64,000 nt of DNA from Senecio squalidus (lineage: Eukaryota; Streptophyta; Magnoliopsida; Asterales; Asteraceae), in contig CAJVGC010000001.1 in NCBI GenBank assembly GCA_910822075.1, positions 52,109,066 through 52,173,065 of the forward strand. The letters are read 5' to 3'. The notes below the pieces were generated by a model, which saw only the letters and a program-made list of their open reading frames with translations, did no database searches and was not told where the DNA came from. This document shows positions 23,640-35,675 of the stretch, in pieces. Made by a program: the position numbers and the translations under genes. The first letter of the stretch is position 1, and each line of letters begins with the position of its first letter.

Positions 23640-24730
23640 TTAATTGAAACATCGCACTTTAGATTTATCGAAACCTGCTTTTCCTGTGCGAGGACTTCTT
23701 CCGATTCTTGCCAAGAATTTCTTAATTCGATGAGTTAACATTGTTGTCTGCCACTGAATGTCCATTTCCTCCATGTCATCATTGTCAACAAGTCCGAAAT
23801 ATTCATCCCAAAGTCCTAGATCAGTAATCTTTCCCTGAATGTGATTTCCATAAGCAGCCATGAAGCAAGACAATATCTCCAATGATTCTTCAGCTGACTT
23901 CACACTCATTGGCATGTTACGATGAGTATGAGATGAATGAGTAGACTTTGAGCATTCAGAAGTCTTTCCAGTTGAAGAAGAAAAAGAGTTTCCTTTTGAA
24001 GGTTGATATTTATCAGACATGAAAGCAGTAACTTCATTATTTGATAAGCTTGATTCAGATAGTTTCCCATAATAAAGTTCTAGAATTTGTACATATTCAT
24101 GTGATACATCCACATTTAAATTGGTAGTTTCATAACCTATTAATTTTTCAATAATTTTCTCTAAGGTTAAATGATCTTCAGTATCATCTTCTTCCTCCTC
24201 TATCTCATCTTTCATGAGATTAACATACATTTCCCATCTCTTTGGTAAAGCTTCCAGAAATCTTTCCCTTTTCTCCTCATCTATATTTATTGCATGGCTT
24301 TCATGTTCAGCTAGAAGATGATAGTATATGTTTATCGTATCCTCTAGAGATTCATATGCAGTAGCTTTGAAAATTGCAAACTGTCTTTTAACATATTTCC
24401 TTTGTTTAGCAGTGCCAACGTACTTTTTCTCAATTGCTTTCCACAAAGCATATGTTGACTTGTATATTCTTGTGAGATGCAACATTTCAGTAGGAAGAGA
24501 CATCTTCAGACTAGCCCAAGCTTTGTTTTCTGCGTCAAACACCTTTCTGAGTTCAGCTGACATGGTGTTAATCTGACATTTTCGTACTTCACCATCTATA
24601 GTTACCTTTGAATACACAACCACATTTGAACATCACTAAATCTATAGAAAGATTCGAATTTTTCAATCCAATCGTAATACTGAGAAGCATTAAGTAGTTT
24701 GGGTGGACTGTTTCATTTTGATGATTCCAT
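23640..24730 (-). pseudogene. C3 gag (UBN2 type)
   Basis: The start codon at 24730 gives M-E-S-S-K and an immediate TGA, followed in the same region by L-N-A-S-Q-Y-Y-D-W-I-E-K-F-E. The main open stretch (24623-23640) contains the UBN2 domain: Y-A-L-W-K-A-I-E-K-K-Y-V-G-T, F-L-E-A-L-P-K-R-W-E-M-Y-V-N-L and M-E-E-M-D-I-Q-W-Q-T-T-M-L. It ends at F-D-K-S-K-V-R-C-F-N, the entry to the zinc knuckle, where a stop cuts it. Confidence 0.8.
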
Positions 24731-25306
24731 TTTAATTCACAAACAGAAGTTGTATCTTAATCCACGAATTAGAGTCAACGAACAAGTTAAAATAATCCAT
24801 GAACTTTTATATTCGGCGAACAAGTAATTATGTTCGGCGAATAAAATAATCCACGAATAATTTTAAATTATAAATTAACCACGAACAAGATCCACGAACA
24901 AAAATTCAACAAACAAGATCCACAAACGATAATCAACGAAAACAGAATCTTATAATATTATATTCGTCGAACTATATTACTCCATGATCAAAATTAAATT
25001 CCAAGAACACAATTTTAATCCACGAACACAATTAAAACACAATTTTAATCCATGAACACTATTGTTCGCCGAACAATAATATCACCGAACAAAAAATAAT
25101 CCACTAACAAACCCTAAAAGTAATCCATGAATTAATAACCTCCACGAACAAAGTCGCCGCAACATTGAAAACCCTAAATTTTAAGAAACCCTAAAAATTC
25201 AAGTCTTCTGCTGCTGCTAAACAGTAACACCAAATGTTTTCTAAGTTATCCTCAAAGTGTAGATCTAACCTTGAACCAATCTCGATAAATAGCAAACAAA
25301 TCGTTT
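24731..25306 (-). other. C3 5' leader with CGAAC motif array
   Basis: No ORF. From 24770 to 25150 at least ten copies of a CGAACA-centred motif (TTCGGCGAACA, CCACGAACA, TTCGTCGAACT) recur every 20-40 bp. The same motif recurs inside the LTR at 25600-25705 and in the spacer 5600-6130. Confidence 0.7.
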
Positions 25307-25318
25307 GCTCTGATACCA
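25307..25318 (-). other. Primer-binding site of C3
   Basis: GCTCTGATACCA on the plus strand (TGGTATCAGAGC on the element strand), two bases from the LTR edge at 25321. Confidence 0.9.
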
Positions 25319-25320
25319 AT

Positions 25321-25725
25321 TGTAGGTCCCTGGTAACGGATCAACAAGATTAAACCAGTTGATTACGAGGCGGAATCTCAATAATCAACAATCAATACAC
25401 AATAGAATTGCTTAGAAACGATAATAAATCAATAACCAAAACCACATAATACTTGTAATAATATGGAATCACTCAAATCAATACAATCGATATTCTCAGT
25501 GTTTCTCTATACGCTTCTACAAAAATCTAACCCTAAATCTAAACCAGTTATCTCTTTATATAGGATAACATATTCATGGGTTAAGAATTAATAATGGGCT
25601 TACGAACAACATAATGTTCGTGATACCCAAAACAGACTCAAAAGCTCACGAACAAAACATGTTCGTGGGACACATTACTAACGTGACAAACGTAACGAAC
25701 TCAACAAATAGATATATCTAGAACA
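25321..25725 (-). repeat. 5' LTR of C3 (outer edge approximate)
   Basis: Begins TGTAGGTCCC next to the PBS. Contains the CGAACA motif several times (25600-25705). The outer end is not fixed because the partner LTR is outside the window; candidates are AACA at about 25706 or 25725. Confidence 0.6.
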
Positions 25726-26470
25726 ACTCTCATTTACTTATAGACTAACAATTCAAGACATGATAATGCCAAACAAAAAGATAACCAATGATCATGAAAA
25801 ACTTTGGGACTAAGTCGATGATCACTTGGGACTTCACCAAATTCGTGACATGATAATGCCAAAACTAAAAGATAACCAATGATCATGATAAATTTGGGGA
25901 CTAAGCCGATGATCACTTGGGGAACTTGGGACTCCGCCAGTTTAGTGACATGTTAATGCTAGAACTCTTGGTAACACGAATATGTTACAACCAATTGTAT
26001 GACATGACAATGTCATAACTATTTGGATTAACACCATCAGGAACATAGTGTTAACAATTAGTTTTGGTTGGATTCTTAGGTCAATGATCATGAGGTTGTC
26101 AGACACTTTTAATATCACGACCCCATAACCCTGATTCTAAGATCGAACATCGTGCGCTCCTGGAGAGGTGTATAAACCCTTTTTCTAGAAAGGTGAATAC
26201 CTTTATCCTTTAGAAGAGATTAGTTATCTCATAAAACTTTAGAGAGGTGGCCAACCCCTATCTTCAAGCGACGATGTCCAAACTGCAAAACAATAAAATC
26301 TTGGGTGATGGCGGGTGTTAGTTTTGGCTAACACCCCTCTGATTCTAAAGTCAGTAAGTGTGATAATAAAGAAATAAAAGAAATGAAATAGAAAGATAAA
26401 ATAAAAAGATAGAAAACATACCTTTTTAAGTTAACAAATTTTACTTTGTAACTTACATATAATAGGCTTT
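25726..26470. repeat. Non-coding stretch with degenerate tandem repeat GACATGATAATGCC
   Basis: The core starts at 25757, 25847, 25947 and 26001, i.e. periods of about 90, 100 and 54 bp, with GATCATGA and CGATGATCACTTGG between copies. It probably belongs to the 3' end of the Tat element G1, but no LTR matching 40305 onward was found, so a deletion may join C3 and G1 here. Confidence 0.5.
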
Positions 26471-26556
26471 CAAGCGGATGGCATTCCATGATCTTGGCAG
26501 AATGCTTCCCTCCATTGTAGCTAACCAGTAAGCTCCTTTTCCAGCTTCAGACTCAA

Positions 26557-27674
26557 TCAGGTAAGGACCTTCCCATTTTGGTGCAAACTTCCATCTGCTG
26601 GATTCGTTGTATTTTGAAAATCTTTCCTTAAGACCAAGTCTTCTACTTGAAATATCCTTATCCTTATATTCTTGTTATATGATCTCGAGATCCTTTGCTG
26701 ATATGTTCCGATTCTTATCTTAGCGAGATCCATAATCTCATCCACTGTATCGAGATCATTTATTAACAGCTTTGAATTCGCCTCATAGTCTTTGAATTTA
26801 GACCTTGCAGTTGAGATCACCATTTCTGTTGGGTTCACGGCTTCTGCCCCAAACCCCAACGAAAAAGGAGTTTGACCTGTTGCGCTCTTAGAAGTCGTGC
26901 TATTTGCCCATAAAGCAAATGGTAACTCCTCAACCCATTTTCCTTTCTTATCAGTCAATCTCCTTTTTATGGTTTTGATGATGATCTTTTTACTTGATTA
27001 TGCTTGGCCATTTTCTTGTGGATGAATCGGTGTTGAGGTGATCATCTTAATTCCCCAACTTTCACAAAAGTTCGTAGTTCTCTTCCCAATAAATTGAGAT
27101 CCAGTATCACATATGATCTCAGCAGAAACTCCAAATCTTGTCAAGATGTTTCGTTTAATAAATGACACTACCTCTTTTTCCCTTACTTTCGCGAATGCTT
27201 CAACTTTTATCCATTTCGAGAAATAGTCGGTCACTGCTAACATAAATACCTTTCCTCCTGGAGCCTTAGGTAGTTTTCCAACGATATCCATTCCCCATTT
27301 CATGAACGGCCACGGAGCTAAGATCAGATACATTGGTTATGTCGGCTGGTGAGGAATGTTCCCATGTCTTTGGAAAGGATCACACTTCTGGGCATATTCT
27401 CTAGCATCCCTTCTCATAGTGGGCCAGTAGTATATTTAGTCCTTAAGATCTTTGAAAAGAGTGTTGTTCCTCCTGTGTGATTGCCACAATATCCTTCGTG
27501 TATATCTTTAAGTACCTCTTGTGCTTCATGATCCTTCAAGCATCTCAGATATGGACCTATAAGATATTTTCGATATAGTGTCCCCTGTATTAAAATAAAA
27601 CGAGATACCTTCATTTTGAATGCTTTGTGGTTTTTCTCGTCACCGGGGATCACGTCTTCCTGCAGGTATCTCAT
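26557..27674 (-). pseudogene. G1 integrase
   Basis: The H2C2 zinc domain (I-H-E-G-Y-C-G-N-H-T-G-G) is in 27674-27414, the core (M-D-I-V-G-K-L, Y-F-S-K-W-I-K-V-E-A, I-C-D-T-G-S-Q-F, H-P-Q-E-N-G-Q-A) in 27333-26998, and the C-terminal part (W-V-E-E-L-P-F-A-L-W-A-N) in 26958-26557. The catalytic glutamate falls at the broken end after G-Q-A. Frame changes separate the three parts, so it is inactive. Confidence 0.82.
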
Positions 27675-28175
27675 AATAGGAGAGTCTGTGATCTCGAATT
27701 ATCCTTAGCATTTTGTCTTTTAGGATCATCAATGTTCAAAACCGTTGACTTCTGATGAGTATATTGGTCTATCGTCGGGATCATAACATGTATGATTGGA
27801 ATCTTACAACCTAGTGGGATACTAAGAGCAGATCTGAGATTTGCTAGAGCATCTACTTCAGCGTTTTCCTCCCTTGGTACATGTTCAATGTTAAACATTT
27901 TGAATCTTTCTGCAAGCTTCTTAACTATATCCAAATATATCACTAGTTTCTCTCCTCTTCCTGTGTAAGATCCGCAAAAATGATTAGCAATTAACAAAGA
28001 ATCAACATAAACTTGAAGATTTTTTTACCGCCAAATCTTTAGCTAACTGCAATCCTACTATTAGGCTTCATATTCGGTTTCATTATTCGTTTCTTGGAAT
28101 TCACAACTAATTGATTGTGGTATAATATCCCCCTGTGGCGATTTTAGTATTATCCCTAATCGAGTTCCTCTTACT
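27671..28175 (-). pseudogene. G1 second RNase H (aRH) domain
   Basis: Contains L-I-A-N-H-F-C-G-S-Y, E-K-L-V-I-Y-L-D-I-V-K-K-L and H-V-P-R-E-E-N-A-E-V-D-A-L-A-N-L, the signature of the additional plant-like RNase H of Tat retrotransposons (family knowledge). The N-terminal part is broken around 28000-28175. Confidence 0.7.
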
Positions 28176-29460
28176 TTAGAGTCCAATTTTCCTTAATAGT
28201 TGTTGTACCTCTAATTCTACTTCTTCTATAAGATCATTAGTGAAATCAGCCACAAAGTCAGCTAAGGCCTGAAACTTAATTGCAATTCTAGGTTCATATA
28301 TTAAATTGAAAGCACTTAATTTTACTGACCATTTAGCCATCCTACCTGATATCTCTGGTTTTCTAAGTACATTTTTTATATGGTAATTACTCTTAACATG
28401 TATTGGGTGTGTTTCAAAGTAATACCTAAGTTTTTTTGAAGCCATAACTAATGCTAATATAAGTTTTTCGAGATGAGAGTACCTGGTTTCAGCATCTAGT
28501 AAACGTTTACTTACCTAGTATACTGGGTGTTGCTTACCTTCATGATCCTTGACCAGCACCGCACTTACAGGGTTTTGTGATACCGCTAAATATAGGAACA
28601 GAGGTTCACCGTTTTCTGGCTTTATTAACAATGGTACGGTTGGCAAGTATTTTTTCATATCTTGAAAGGATGTCTCTTGCTTGTCTCCCCATTCGTACAT
28701 TTTATTATTCTTCAAGATATCATAAAATTCCTAGCACTTGTCTGATGATCTTCATATGAATCTGTTCAAAGCTACAAGCCTTCCTGTTAACCTATGAACA
28801 TCTTTAGGATTGATGGAGATTTCAAATCTAATATGGCCTTTATTTTCTCGGGACTTGCTTCTATTCCTCTTTTTGTCACCATGTACCCTAATAAATTTCC
28901 TGCTTCCACACCGAAGTTGCATTTCGTCGTGTTCAGCTTCATGTTGTATTGATCCAGGATTTCAAGTGCTACTTCAAGGTCTCTTAGGTGATCCTTTTCT
29001 TTTTTTAATTTCACCACCATATCATCAATGTAAACCTCCATAGTATCTCCCCACTTATCTCGGAACATCATATTGACCAGCCTCTGGTACGTTGCACCTG
29101 CGTTCTTTAATCCAAAAGGCATAGCATTATAACAATAAATACCTGTAGGGGTCAGGAATGTGGTATCCTCTTGGTCTGATGGTTCCATATGAATTTTTTG
29201 GAACCCTGAAGAGGCATCCATGAATGTCAGTATCTCGTGACCAGTCGTAGCATCTACCATTGAGTCGATATGAGGTTAGGGGAAAGGATCCTTAAGGCAA
29301 GCTTTGTTGAGATCAGTGTAGTCCACAAATACTCTCCACTTTCCATTCTTCTTCTACACCACTACAACCTTATCTAGCCATCTTGGAAATTTCACTTCCC
29401 TTATCATCCCAGTCTTTAATAATCTTTGCAAGTCTTCTTGGATGATCACGTTTCTTTCTA
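28176..29460 (-). pseudogene. G1 reverse transcriptase and first RNase H
   Basis: RT entry M-I-R-E-V-K-F-P-R-W-L near 29400, then T-F-M-D-A-S-S-G-F, M-P-F-G-L-K-N-A-G-A-T-Y-Q-R and the catalytic V-Y-I-D-D-M-V-V. Connection to RNase H at 28715 (W-G-D-K-Q-E-T-S-F-Q-D-M) and Y-F-E-T-H-P-I-H-V at 28445. At least three stops or shifts interrupt it. Confidence 0.82.
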
Positions 29461-29684
29461 GAGCGAACTTTTTTGTTGTTGTTGTATTGGCTTGAAGCTG
29501 CAATCAAGACCAAGTTTATGAGTTATAACATCTATAGATATACATGTCATATCTTCCGGCTTCTAGGCGAATGTTGATTTCCTCTACCTCAAAAACGTCA
29601 AGAGTCCTTCTTCGAGATCCTTTGAATTTTTTTTCCAATGAGCACTTTGTCTTCTGGGAACATAGGATATTGACTCTGTAGTTG

Positions 29685-30149
29685 CTATGCTTGTACTGGT
29701 TTGGTCGTAGACTTCATTGATGTTGTATAGCAATCTTTAGCTTCTTGCTGATCATTGTTTACCTTGACTACTCCCCAAGGCGTTGGTAACTTCACACATT
29801 GATGGTATGTCGACAGTACTGCCTTCATATCATGAATCCAGGGCCTGCCTAATATGATATTATAAATAGACAAAGTGTCAATAACACAAAAAATTTGAAT
29901 AGAATTCACTCCCTCTATATAGACTGGTAGCTTGATATCCCCAATTGTATTCTTGATCTCGCCACTAAATCCAACTAGCACAGTAGATTTGGTGATGATC
30001 TCAGTATCTGGGATATTCATTTTCTTCAAAGTCTCTAATCGAATGATATTGACGGAGCTTTCTCTATCAATCAGGATCCTACATACGAAATGGTTTGCCA
30101 CATATAACGTGATCACCAATCCGTCATGATGAGGTTCCTGCACATTATC
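29685..30149 (-). pseudogene. G1 aspartic protease
   Basis: H-D-G-L-V-I-T-L-Y-V-A-N ... I-L-I-D-R-E-S-S-V-N-I is the active-site loop. The usual D-N-G-S-S is D-R-E-S-S here, keeping the aspartate but losing the glycine. I-I-L-G-R-P-W-I-H is the flap-end motif. The upstream side is cut by the G2 insertion at 30150. Confidence 0.75.
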
Positions 30150-30172
30150 TTTGGAAAACTAGATTTTGCACA
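30150..30172 (+). repeat. Residual 5' LTR end of G2
   Basis: 23 bp, TTTGGAAAACTAGATTTTGC then ACA, identical to 38779-38801. The preceding base already belongs to the G1 protease. Confidence 0.8.
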
Positions 30173-30181
30173 TTACTTTTT

Positions 30182-30199
30182 TGGCGCCGCTGTCGGGGA
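30182..30199 (+). other. Primer-binding site of G2
   Basis: TGGCGCCGCTGTCGGGGA, the class known to pair with the 3' end of tRNA-Asp in Athila-like elements; nine bases after the LTR stub. Confidence 0.8.
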
Positions 30200-30419
30200 C
30201 TTGATATAATTGAGTTTTTAGTTTGTTTTGTTGTGTAGTCTTTTGTTGAATAGTATTCACGGTATCTCTTGTTTGTGTTGTGATTTTCAGGTGGTTGGTT
30301 AGTGGATGAATACGAGATCCCAATGGAAACACATTGTTAGTCCATTTTCGGATACGGAGGGAGTTTTTCGGAAATAAGGGGTAAAAGCGGTACGTTTTAG
30401 TGAAAGTGAATCTTCCGAG

Positions 30420-32126
30420 GTGGATGAAGAATTTATATTAGGCGTAAATTATTTTGAGCCAAGCGAGATGTCGGAAAATGGAGAAGACGGCGCGGTAAAC
30501 GACCATGTGATCAACCTGTTTGACATACCGATGATCAATCGGAATCGGGAAGTACCACTAACACGAGGGTTGGCGATTGTTGCACCAAACTTGGGGTATG
30601 AATTTTCGGGTAAAGGTCATCACCTTAAGATGATTCAAGATAGTTCCTTTGATGGGAATTTGAAGGACGACCTGCATAAGAAAATTGCAACATTCATGGA
30701 GATTTGTAAGATGTTCCGTTATGGCGTTGGTTTGGAGGAGGGAGTCACGCTTAGCTTGTTCCCATCATCTTTAAGGGGAGAAGCCAATACATGGTTCAAT
30801 GAGTTAGAGTCGGATTCGATTGCAACTTGGGAGGAGTTAAGGGAAGCTTTTGTGACCCGTTTCTTTTCGCCCATCTTGGGTAAAAAATTATTAAATCAAA
30901 TTCGGAGCTTTGCACAGTGGGATAACGAGACCACAACGGAAGCATGGATTATACTCAAGGATCTCTTGAGAAGTTTTCATGTACATGGGTTGGATCGTGA
31001 TCAAATAATAGACATTTTCTATTATGGGTTGGATAATCGTTCTCAACACGATCTGGACCTTGCTTGTGGAGGTAATTTCTTGTACAAATAACCAAATGAT
31101 GCATATCGAATGATGGAGGATCTAGTTCAAGCGGGGATTTCTAGAGATCGGGTGAATAGGAATAGAAAGGTTCGAGGCACGGTTAACCAAAAAGAAGGTG
31201 GTAGTGGAAGCGGAACATCGGAGATCGTAAGTGAAATAAAATCTATGTCGGGGAAAATAAAAAAACGAATGGGTCATTTGGAAAGAGATGTCCATTTTGT
31301 GAGAAATGGTTGCGGAAAATGTGGAGGTCCACATTACTCGGAGGATTGTGAATCAAAGACGGAGGATGTTAATTATGCACACTACGGTTATCAAAACCGT
31401 GGTAACCATCAAAATCGACAACAAGGAGGAGATAATTATGGGTATGGTGACCAAAACCGAGGGCAAAGAAATGATGGACAATTTCAGCAAAATCAACAAA
31501 AATCGAGGAATGACAAAGAGGATTCAAGTCTTAAGGATATGATGAAAAATTTTATCCATGCACAAAAGGCGAGTAACGATAGATTAGCATCTTCGATCAA
31601 GGTGTTGAATGATAAGCTTGAGCAAGGACAATGGAACACTCAAGCGGGAATGCAAGATATGGAACGGAGGTTTGAGTGGTTAAATGATAGGTTTGCAAAT
31701 CGACCAACATGTGACCTACCGAGTTCTACCCAACCAAACCCGAGAAACCAGAACAATCAAAACAACCAAGGTTGTCAATCTAGTAAAGGCTCAATGTACC
31801 AAACACCACATCATCGGGATGAACAAGTGAATGCAATCGAGACTCGTTCAGGTTTTAAGTATGGGGGAGTTGAAGAGGAAAATCGAAACGTTAACGAAAA
31901 TTCTGCAGCAAAAGGGCTGACTGCGACGCAGTCATCACCACTGCATCGCGGTCAGCATTCAGATGAAAAAAAAGGGAAGGAAAAACTAGTGAATGTGACG
32001 CAGCCAACAGTCAGATGGGAATTTTGGAATTTTTGAAAATCTTGGGACTACGACGCTGTCATCGCCACTGCACCGCGGTGAGGATCCAGACTCCGATGAT
32101 GAGGTTGAAATTGAGATTGAGATGTA
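30420..32126 (+). pseudogene. G2 gag with CX2CX4HX4C-type knuckle
   Basis: The Retrotrans_gag domain has L-F-P-S-S-L-R-G-E-A-N-T-W-F-N-E-L, F-V-T-R-F-F-S-P and W-I-I-L-K-D-L-L-R-S-F. A TAA at 31089 interrupts it, and the frame resumes with D-A-Y-R-M-M-E-D-L. A zinc knuckle C-G-K-C-G-G-P-H-Y-S-E-D-C is at about 31311, then a long Q/N/R-rich region and coiled coil. CTGCGACGCAG lies at 31921 in the tail. Confidence 0.8.
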
Positions 32127-32570
32127 GGATTGACCCAGGGACGAATTGATATTCCAAAGAAAATCGAAGAGCCGAAATCGAATGCTAACACTCCTCGCGA
32201 AGCATGCAAGCCAAACATACCATATCCTCGATGGATACGTAAAGAGAAGATGAAAGAGCAATATGGGAAATTAGTTGAAACGATTAAGTCGGTAAGAATT
32301 AGCGTACCTTTAATTGATTTAATTGCAGGTATGCCGAACTATTCTAAATTCATCAAGGAGTTAGTGAGCGGAAAGGGAGATTATTTGGAGAAACAAACCG
32401 CATTTCTAAACGCCGAGTGCTCGCAATCGTGAAGAATTTTATACCACCCAAACTTGAAGACCCAGGGATTTTTCTTCTTTCTTGCCCTTTAATGATAAAT
32501 TTACTTATAGTTTATTACCGGATTTGGGGGCAAGCATTAATTTAATGCCACTCTTTATATGTTAAACTTT
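32127..32570 (+). pseudogene. G2 gag-protease junction and protease active site
   Basis: Open to 32432, then a broken stretch containing D-L-G-A-S-I-N-L-M-P at about 32520-32550, the pepsin-like retroviral protease active site with its aspartate. The rest of the protease is in the next ORF. Confidence 0.6.
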
Positions 32571-32572
32571 CT

Positions 32573-34602
32573 TTGGGGTTTTTAACACCAACTAGAATGC
32601 GTATAAGATTGGCCTATCGATCTTATCAGTATCCTTTGGGTATTGCGGAAAACATGTTGGTTAGGGTGGCTGATTTTTTATATCCGGTTGACTTTGTCAT
32701 TCTCGAGATGGAGGATGATAGTAAAGTTCCTCTCATCTTAAGAAGACATTTCCGAAATACCGAGGATGCTATCATCCGTGTTAAAGATAGAGAAATATTG
32801 TTGGGTTTGGGTAATGAATTGGCCACATTTACATTAAATCAAGCTATGAAACATTCTTACTCGACTGACGAAACTTGTTTTAGGATTGATGTTATTGATG
32901 AAGCAGATTATGACTTGGATTGGGGGAGCATTCTTGAAGAGGAAGCGGATATGGAAATGGATATGATGGTGAATGTAATGGGAAGTGAGGAAAACAAGGT
33001 CGAGGAGACCAAGGAAGTGGAGGAGCTTGTGGTAGATGAAGGAATGATGATCAAGACATCGATTGAAGATCCTCCAAAAGATTTGGAATTGAAACAACTT
33101 TCGGGACATCTAGAGTATGCATTCCTGGAAGGTATTATATACCCGATATCGGATAGTTCGTGGGTTAGTCCGGTTCATTGCGTGCCAAAGAAAGGGGGTA
33201 CGATGGTGGTTGTAAATGAAAGGAATGAGTTGGTTCCGACTAGAACGGTAATGGGTTGGAGGGTGTGTATAGACTATAGGAAGTTGAATGAGGCGACGAG
33301 GAAGGATCACTTTCTCCTTCCATTCATGGACCAAATGATAGAGCGTTTGGCGGGTAATGAATTTCATTGTTTTCTCGATGGTTTCAACGGGTATTTTCAA
33401 ATTCCAATTTATCCCGAGGACCAAGAAAAAAGAACATTCACTTTCCCGTTTGGAACGTATGCTTATAGAATGATGCCGTTTGGACTTTGTAACGCACCGG
33501 CAACATTTCAAAGGTGTATGATTGCTATTTTCCAATATATGGTGGAAAACTCGATGGAAGTGTTTATGGATGATTTCTCGGTGTATGGGAATTCGTTTGA
33601 GGCAGCTTGGGGAATTTAGATCGTATGCTAACGCTGTGCGAGGAGACCAATTTGGTCTTGAATTGGAAAAAATGTCACTTCATGGTCAAGGAAGGGTTAG
33701 ATTTGGGGTATAAAGTGTCGAAAACCGGGATTGAAGTTGATAAGACGAAGATAGAGGTGATCTCGAAACTATCACCTCCAACAAAGAAAAGTCTTAGGAG
33801 CTTTTTGGGACATGCGGGGTTTTATAGAAGGTTTATCATAGACTTTTCAAAGATCACGAGGCCTTTGACTAGATTGTTGGAGAAGGATATGAAATTTGAG
33901 TTTTCAAAGGAGTGTAAGGAGGCGTTTGATTATCTAAAAGAGAAATTGACGGATACACCTATCTTGGTGTCACCCGATTGGAATTTACCGTTCGAACTCA
34001 TGTGCGATGCTAGTAATTTTGCGGTTGGTGCGGTATTGGAGCAAAGAATCGGTAAACACTTTCAATCGATTTACTTTGCAAGCAAAGCATTGAACGAGGC
34101 ACAAAAAAACGATACCACTACCAAGAAGGAGCTACTAGCGGTGGTCTTTGCTTTTGACAAGTGTAGATCATATTTGGTATTGAGTAAGACGGAGGTATTC
34201 ACGGATCATTCGACTTTGAAATTTTTGTTTTCAAAGTTGGATGCAAAGCCGAGACTTATTAGGTGGATTCTACTTCTCCAAAAATTTGATGAGGAGATTC
34301 AAGACAAAAGGGGAAGGGAAAATGTGGCGGTGGATCATTTGAGTCGTTTGGAAAATCCGAGTCTTGGAGAGCTAAAAGAGGAGGAGATACATGATACTTT
34401 TCCGGGGGAACAATTTGCGTTTGTTGGGAGAGTTAATGGTGAGAAGGCTCCATGGTTTGGGGATATAGAAAACTACTTAGCGGGGGGAGTTATAAATAGG
34501 GACTTAAGTTATCAACAACGAAAAAAAAACTATTTTACGATGGGAAGTATTACTTTTGGGAGTAGCCATACTTGTTTAGAATGTGTGTGGACGGTATGGT
34601 GA
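32573..34602 (+). pseudogene. G2 protease tail, reverse transcriptase and RNase H
   Basis: Protease tail F-V-I-L-E-M-E-D-D-S-K-V-P-L-I-L-R-R-H. The RT is of clear Athila type: I-Y-P-I-S-D-S-S-W-V-S-P-V-H, C-I-D-Y-R-K-L-N-E-A-T-R-K-D-H, F-L-D-G-F-N-G-Y-F-Q and catalytic F-M-D-D-F-S-V-Y. A frame change near 33605 is followed by G-F-Y-R-R-F-I-I-D-F-S-K and RNase H (C-D-A-S-N-F-A-V-G-A-V-L, T-D-H-S-T-L-K). The V-x-D-D box is M-D-D as usual for this clade. One shift and the later frame loss inactivate it. Confidence 0.85.
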
Positions 34603-35675
34603 GAAGATGTGTTCATGGCGGTGAAACAAGAATAATTCTTGATGAATGTCACCATGGCCCAACGGGAGGACATTATGGTCCATCGGTAACGGGGAAGAAA
34701 GTGTTTGATGTCGGTTTCTATTGGCCTGCCATTTTCAAGGAGGCACATACTTTGGTGAGAACATGTGATTCATGTCAAAGGCAAGGAACGGTTACGAGAA
34801 GGGATGAGATGCCACAACAAGGTATCCAAGTGTGTGAGGTGTTTGATATATGGGGAATCGACTTCATGAGTCCTTTTAAACCATCAAATCGACACGTCTA
34901 CATTTTGGTGGCGGTTGACTATGTTTCTAAATGGGTCAAGGAAAAATATCTACCCACTAACAATGTTGTTGTGGTTATTGAATTTCTCAAAAGTTTGTTT
35001 TGTAGGTTCGGGATGCCGAAGGCGTTGATAAGTGACCAAGGAATCCATTTTGCTAATGCACAATTGGAGAATGTGTTGAAGAGATATGGGGTGACACATC
35101 CGTTTTCTACTTCTTATCACCCGTAAACAAGTGGGCAAGTGGAGAACACGAATCGGGCAATCAAGATAATCTTGGAAAAGACGGTCCACAACAATCCCGC
35201 TTTATGTTCAAGAAAATTGGAGGATGCGTTATGGGAATTTCGGACCTCCTTCAAAACATCAATTGGTACAACCCCTTTTAGACTCTTATATGGAAAAACG
35301 TGTCATTTGCCAATGGAGATAGAAAACAAGGCTTATTAGGCATTAAGAGAATGTAATACCTACTTGTTGGCTGGTGGGGAAGCTCGTTTTGTGCAACTAC
35401 ACAAGTTAGATCAGTTAAGGTGGAATGCATACGAAAATTCTAGTCTTTACAAGGCTCGGACCAAGGCAATTCATGATCTAAAAATCCGGAGGAGAGAATC
35501 CAAGGAAGGGGACAAGGTGTTGTTATTCCAATCAAAATACAAGTTTAAAGCACCTAAATTGAATTCCAAGTGGATGGGTCCTTATATTGTAAGACGGGTT
35601 TTCTCGGGGGGTTATGTTGAACTCGAGACGGAAGGAGGGGGTTTGTTTGTTGTGAATGGTCAACGATATATTTGA
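34572..35675 (+). pseudogene. G2 integrase
   Basis: Zinc domain H-H-G-P-T-G-G-H-Y-G and C-D-S-C-Q-R-Q-G. Core W-G-I-D-F-M-S-P-F, V-A-V-D-Y-V-S-K-W and I-S-D-Q-G-I-H-F. A TAA at 35124 falls in the motif before the catalytic glutamate (G-Q-V-E then N-T-N-R follows in frame 35139). Then L-E-D-A-L-W-E-F-R-T, a TAG near 35337, and the C-terminal G-D-K-V-L-L-F-Q-S domain. Three open pieces. Confidence 0.82.

Noticed and set aside
25757..26020. CRISPR-like appearance of regularly spaced GACATGATAATGCC
   Set aside because: Plant nuclear retroelement context; degenerate tandem copies with changing period, not identical repeats with unique spacers.
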